DNA from: Lachnospiraceae bacterium
GTDB taxonomy: Bacteria > Bacillota > Clostridia > Lachnospirales > Lachnospiraceae
NCBI GenBank assembly: GCA_028693165.1
Contig: JAQUVX010000001.1
Location: forward strand, 124,001 to 188,000
Length of the DNA: 64,000 nt
Reading direction: 5' to 3'
Shown: one piece after another, positions 61,227 through 64,000 of the stretch
Layout of the letters: the number at the start of each line of letters is the position of its first letter
Position numbering within the stretch: the stretch's first letter is position 1
Made by a program: the position numbers and the translations under genes
Notes under the pieces: model-generated
Seen by the model: the letters and a program-made list of their open reading frames with translations, nothing else
Told to the model about the DNA's origin: nothing
Databases searched by the model: none

Positions 61227-62411
61227 TTAATCTTGTTCCACCCGCAAAAATTTCCGGTAAGTCAAATCAATCATAAATGCCCCTAACGGCGCCGTGATCA
61301 GGATCGCCAGCACCGACACGGTCAGAACGACCGTTCCGCAGGAAAGTCCCATCGCCAACGGCAGTCCGCCTATCGCTGCCTGCACGGTGGCCTTCGGCGT
61401 ATATGCAATCATACAAAACAGCCTCTCTTTGGGATTCAATTTCGTTCCAAGCAGGCAGAAGCCCACTCCGGCCATGCGGAACAGCAACACCCCAAATATC
61501 AGAATCACGGCTGAAACGCCCGCACTGCGGACATTGTTGAGATCAACCGTTGCCCCAACCAGCACAAACAGCATGACTTCTGACATCACCCACAGTTTGT
61601 TGAATTTGAAGGTTAATCTTGCTGCAACCGCCTCTCGCGTTCTCTGCAAAGAGATTCCCATACACATCACGGCGATCAGCGAGGCAAACGGTATCACACC
61701 CGCAAGCCGATCCTCGCACGTAACCATAATAAACGCCGCGGATAATAAAATGATTACCTTAACGGTATCTCTCATATGAATCCGCTCAAAATATTTCGCG
61801 AGCAGATACCCAATCAGGAACCCGACGATCATTCCAACCAGGATCGAAACCGGGATGTTCAGAAAACTCTTTATCGATATCGAATTTCCCTGTGCCAATC
61901 CCGTAAACGTAGAAAACAGAACGATGACAAACACATCATCCACCGACGCTCCCGCCAGGATCATCTGTGGAATGGACTGCTTTGTGCCATATGTTTCATC
62001 CATCAGCTTTATCATCTTCGGTACAATAACCGCCGGTGACACCGCGCCCACCACTGCGCCCATGATTGCCGCATCCAGTCGCGATATCCCAAGCAAAGCA
62101 GGCGCCAGAAGAATCATTCCCGCAATCTCAAAACACGCAGGCACAAAGCACATCAGCACTGCCGGTCTTCCAGCCCGTTTTAAATCTGCAATATCCAAAG
62201 ATAGCCCCGCGCGAATCAAAATAATAATCAGCGCAATCCGTCTTAACTCCGCTGAAATGTTCAGAACCGACGAATCAATCAGATTCAGTAAATGCGGCCC
62301 CAGAATCACCCCTGTCAGAATCATCCCGAATAAGCCCGGAACCTTCATTTTTTTGCACACCCACGCAAACATCATTCCAAATAACATCATAAAAGCAATA
62401 CTGATCAGCAT
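61227..62411 (-). CDS. cation/proton antiporter (CPA family, Kef/NhaP-like)
   Basis: 394 residues with about twelve to thirteen membrane segments. The ion-binding region shows the acidic pair in LAGASVDDVFVIVLF. No C-terminal TrkA-N domain is present. It is preceded by a fluoride riboswitch, so its physiological job is most likely fluoride stress (export of fluoride-linked protons or cations, or ion balance during fluoride exposure). GGAGG lies 9 bases before the ATG. The promoter overlaps the end of the upstream dehydrogenase gene. Confidence 0.88.
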   Translation of the reverse strand: MLISIAFMMLFGMMFAWVCKKMKVPGLFGMILTGVILGPHLLNLIDSSVLNISAELRRIALIIILIRAGLSLDIADLKRAGRPAVLMCFVPACFEIAGMILLAPALLGISRLDAAIMGAVVGAVSPAVIVPKMIKLMDETYGTKQSIPQMILAGASVDDVFVIVLFSTFTGLAQGNSISIKSFLNIPVSILVGMIVGFLIGYLLAKYFERIHMRDTVKVIILLSAAFIMVTCEDRLAGVIPFASLIAVMCMGISLQRTREAVAARLTFKFNKLWVMSEVMLFVLVGATVDLNNVRSAGVSAVILIFGVLLFRMAGVGFCLLGTKLNPKERLFCMIAYTPKATVQAAIGGLPLAMGLSCGTVVLTVSVLAILITAPLGAFMIDLTYRKFLRVEQD

Positions 62412-62430
62412 ATCCTGTTCCTCCTTCAGA

Positions 62431-62528
62431 CGCAGAAAAGCTGATGGTTTCTGCGTGAAATTATGCAGAAGTCATCAGCTTATGATAAGCAGTTTAAGAT
62501 TTTCATCTAAGGGAGAACCTCATTCCCG
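62431..62528 (-). promoter_or_regulatory. fluoride riboswitch (crcB motif) with expression platform
   Basis: Read on the minus strand. P1: GGGA/TCCC around loop ATGAGGTTC (62527-62511). An extra small hairpin AGAT-gaaa-ATCT follows. Then AAACT and P2 GCTTAT/ATAAGC, then TGATGACTTCTGC (to 62465). The pseudoknot is GAGGT of the first loop with ACTTC. This order and wording (ATGAGG...CCC, AAACTGC, GCTGATG, CTTCT) match the fluoride aptamer closely. Downstream, AAGCTGATG can instead pair with CATCAGCTT (62446-62438) and a competing hairpin CGCAGAAA/TTTCTGCG (62431-62455) lies just before the GGAGG, a mutually exclusive switch. Confidence 0.85.
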
Positions 62529-62537
62529 TTGCGTTCT

Positions 62538-62565
62538 ATTATACCGGATTGGGGAGAAATTTCAA
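62538..62565 (-). promoter_or_regulatory. promoter of the riboswitch-antiporter unit
   Basis: On the minus strand TTGAAA (62565-62560), 16 bases, TATAAT (62543-62538). Transcription starting near 62531 would include the complete aptamer from its first base pair. Confidence 0.75.
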
Positions 62566-63452
62566 GTGTTTTTCACAACACTTGCGCCGGAAAGCTTCTC
62601 ATAAAATTTCACGATAGAAGCATGATCCTCTTTCTCGCAGCCCTCTGCTCTCAAAAACTGCATGGTTTCCATCAGCTGCGCTGTCAAAGGTGCCGGAGCG
62701 CTGATCGCATGTGCTGCATTCAATGCGTTGGTCAGATCCTTGATGTGCAGCTCGACGCGGAAACCAGGCTTATAATTGCCGTCCAGCATCATCGGGGCCT
62801 TTGCATCCATAACCGTAGAGCCAGCCAGACCGCCACGAATTGCCTGATAAACCAGCTCCGGATCTGTACCTGCCTTTTTCGCAAAGGTCAACGCCTCCGA
62901 CACGGCGGCGATATTGATTGCAACCACCATCTGGTTTGCCAGCTTTGCCACATTGCCGGAGCCAAGTTCCCCCACGTATACCACGGAACCGGCCATCACC
63001 ATCAGCATCTCATAATATTTGTCAAATAATTCTTTCTTACCGCCGCACATGACCGACAGAGTTCCATCGATGGCCTTTGGCTCTCCACCGGATACCGGGC
63101 AATCCATCATATCCATATTCTTCTTTGCCAGTTCCGCGCCGATCGCCTTCGATTCGGTTGGATCGATGGAGCTCATATCGATCACGCAGGTTCCTTCCTT
63201 CGCCCCTTCCACAACGCCGTCTTCGCCGAGAACCGCAGCTCTCACATGCGGAGAGTTCGGAAGCATGGTTATGATCGTATCGCATTCCTGCGCTATTTCC
63301 CTGCCGCTGTTTGCAGCCTTCGCGCCTGCTGCCACAAGCTCTGCTATCGTGTCCTCATGATGGTCAAATACCACCAGCTCATACCCTGCTTTTAACAGAT
63401 TCAAAGACATTGGCCTGCCCATAATTCCCAATCCGATAAATCCTATTTTCAT
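62562..63452 (-). CDS. garR: NAD(P)-dependent 3-hydroxyisobutyrate/tartronate semialdehyde reductase family (GarR type)
   Basis: 296 residues from the ATG at 63452 (AAGGTGG upstream; an in-frame ATG at 63533 precedes the promoter). N-terminal GFIGLGIMGRPMSLNLLKAG cofactor motif, DCPVSGGEPKAIDGTLSVM substrate loop, and the catalytic Lys in GSGNVAKLANQMVVA. Sequence is closest to 2-hydroxy-3-oxopropionate reductase, which makes D-glycerate from tartronate semialdehyde. It is a single gene; no glucarate operon is next to it. Confidence 0.88.
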   Translation of the reverse strand: MKIGFIGLGIMGRPMSLNLLKAGYELVVFDHHEDTIAELVAAGAKAANSGREIAQECDTIITMLPNSPHVRAAVLGEDGVVEGAKEGTCVIDMSSIDPTESKAIGAELAKKNMDMMDCPVSGGEPKAIDGTLSVMCGGKKELFDKYYEMLMVMAGSVVYVGELGSGNVAKLANQMVVAINIAAVSEALTFAKKAGTDPELVYQAIRGGLAGSTVMDAKAPMMLDGNYKPGFRVELHIKDLTNALNAAHAISAPAPLTAQLMETMQFLRAEGCEKEDHASIVKFYEKLSGASVVKNT

Positions 63453-63495
63453 AATGATTTCCACCTTTCTGGAAAGAAATTTTGTGTTTATCTGT

Positions 63496-63524
63496 ATTAT
63501 AGAAAATCCCAGCATTTCTTGCAA
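63496..63524 (-). promoter_or_regulatory. promoter of the GarR-type gene
   Basis: On the minus strand TTGCAA (63524-63519), 17 bases, TATAAT (63501-63496). From here to 63699 no gene is seen; GCGGGCTCCTT (63589-63599) and ATGACAAAATC (63571-63581) recur exactly at 63786-63796 and at the Abi gene start (63829). Confidence 0.72.
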
Positions 63525-63699
63525 TAGGCGCATGTACCAAATATCAGTTCAATATCTGTATTTTAAAACGATGACAAAATCTCCTGTCGCGGGCTCCTTC
63601 TGTATAGGGACAAGCTTTTGCAGTATCGTATCCTTTCGGTACTTGCGTTTGCATGCAGATCCGTATAGCACATATACTATACACACCACAAAAAATCTA

Positions 63700-63728
63700 T
63701 TGACTCTTTGTAGTCTTTAGAGTATACT
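63700..63728 (+). promoter_or_regulatory. promoter of the small RNA / Abi_2 unit
   Basis: TTGACT (63700-63705), 17 bases, TATACT (63723-63728). An inverted repeat GTATAG/CTATAC (63663-63668, 63677-63682) lies just upstream. Confidence 0.75.
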
Positions 63729-63734
63729 ATTTGC

Positions 63735-63799
63735 AGTGGTTGTGCTACGTTGCTTGTGAGGCGCGTAGCCCAGTGGAGTCCGTGCGCGGGCTCCTTTTT
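63735..63799 (+). ncRNA. short terminated RNA upstream of the Abi_2 gene (abiF-RNA-like candidate)
   Basis: A strong promoter is followed within 75 bases by an intrinsic terminator: GGAGTCCG (63775-63782) pairs with CGGGCTCC (63787-63794) around TGCG, then five T. The body can form GCTACG/CGTAGC. No ORF fits. Genes with the Abi_2 domain are known to be preceded by a structured RNA (abiF RNA motif in Rfam, as I recall); position and size fit, but I could not match it base by base. It may be an RNA antitoxin or an attenuator for the Abi gene. Confidence 0.6.
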
Positions 63800-63828
63800 C
63801 AATCTAAACGAAATAGCAGGAGTTGCCA

Positions 63829-64000
63829 ATGACAAAATCATTTTTAACTTATAAAGAACAATTATGTAAATTAGTGAATGAGAAACAGCTGTCTGTTCCA
63901 AATCAGGAATATGCCATAGAGATCTTGGAGCAATTAAGCTACTATTCTCTCATCGGAGGATATAAAGATTTATTCAAACATTCATCTGGGAAATATAAAT
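63829..64000 (+). CDS. Abi_2-family abortive infection protein, partial
   Basis: 57 codons before the right edge. The N-terminus (MTKSFLTYKEQLCKLVNEK, then YAIEILEQLSYYSLIGGYKD) matches the opening of AbiD/AbiF-type Abi_2 proteins: a short KxFLTYxEQ, a basic helix, then a YYxLxGY motif. These act as phage-defence toxins, with a HEPN-like fold. AGGAG lies 6 bases before the ATG. The end of the gene and its neighbours are outside the window. Confidence 0.8.
   Translation, partial: MTKSFLTYKEQLCKLVNEKQLSVPNQEYAIEILEQLSYYSLIGGYKDLFKHSSGKYK

Noticed and set aside
1-64000. CRISPR arrays, tRNA or rRNA genes, complete insertion sequences
   Set aside because: No regularly spaced repeats, no cloverleaf or rRNA-like segments and no transposase with terminal inverted repeats were recognised by eye.

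Overview
The window looks like chromosome of a low-to-mid GC anaerobic Firmicute, most likely a gut Lachnospiraceae. Evidence: strong AGGAGG-type ribosome binding sites, TTGACA-N17-TATAAT promoters, lipoproteins with Thr/Ala-rich linkers after the lipobox, an oxygen-labile (E. coli-type, PGH motif) dihydroxy-acid dehydratase homologue, and a very high density of sugar transport and catabolism genes. No rRNA, tRNA, CRISPR array or complete insertion sequence was seen.

Layout. 1-6400: start of a PPK2-type polyphosphate:AMP phosphotransferase, an M28 lipoprotein peptidase, aspartokinase, an NAD-type isocitrate dehydrogenase with a terminator in its leader, and a two-gene unit of a tiny membrane protein plus a SIMPL-domain lipoprotein. 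6465-15215: a minus-strand operon GntR - MglB/A/C-type ABC importer - two zinc alcohol dehydrogenases - 3-hydroxyacyl-CoA dehydrogenase-like enzyme - YbhE-type lactonase, probably a sugar or polyol oxidation route. 15550-16972: HipA/HipB toxin-antitoxin pair. 17195-31433: a sugar island with a 1091-residue DUF5107/TPR protein, an AraC regulator, an AraF/G/H-like ABC importer, an aldose epimerase, and a five-gene operon (SMP-30 lactonase, SDR, IlvD/Edd dehydratase, RraA-like aldolase, AraC) that reads as a non-phosphorylative oxidative sugar pathway. 31720-34965: LysR regulator, iron alcohol dehydrogenase, MscS channel. 35103-42036: a PTS operon (PRD regulator, EIIA, EIIC, ADP-ribosylglycohydrolase, EIIB, MATE exporter, fructose-6-phosphate aldolase-like transaldolase). 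42603-53247: two MalFG-type ABC loci, one without and one with an ATPase, separated by an SGNH esterase, Rpn-type nucleases (one a fragment) and a YegP-like protein. 53373-60533: polyphosphate kinase 1 and a divergent phosphofructokinase, an ECF sigma/anti-sigma pair, a YtcJ amidohydrolase and a PNPOx-family protein. 60700-64000: Rrf2 regulator, a cation/proton antiporter behind a fluoride riboswitch, a GarR-type dehydrogenase, and at the right edge the start of an Abi_2 phage-defence gene preceded by a small terminated RNA.

The most informative non-coding findings are: a fluoride riboswitch in front of the antiporter (62431-62528); a promoter plus short structured RNA plus terminator in front of the Abi_2 gene (63700-63799); identical 21-bp-spaced direct repeats in the promoters of the DUF5107 gene and the AraF-type ABC operon, which link both to the AraC gene at 20658; three copies of a TGTAA-N8/9-TTACA operator around the Rrf2 and PNPOx genes; Pho-box-like repeats between ppk1 and pfkA; and two 30-bp-spaced inverted-repeat modules flanking the promoter of the ABC operon at 42603. 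All functions are read from sequence by eye; no database search was run.
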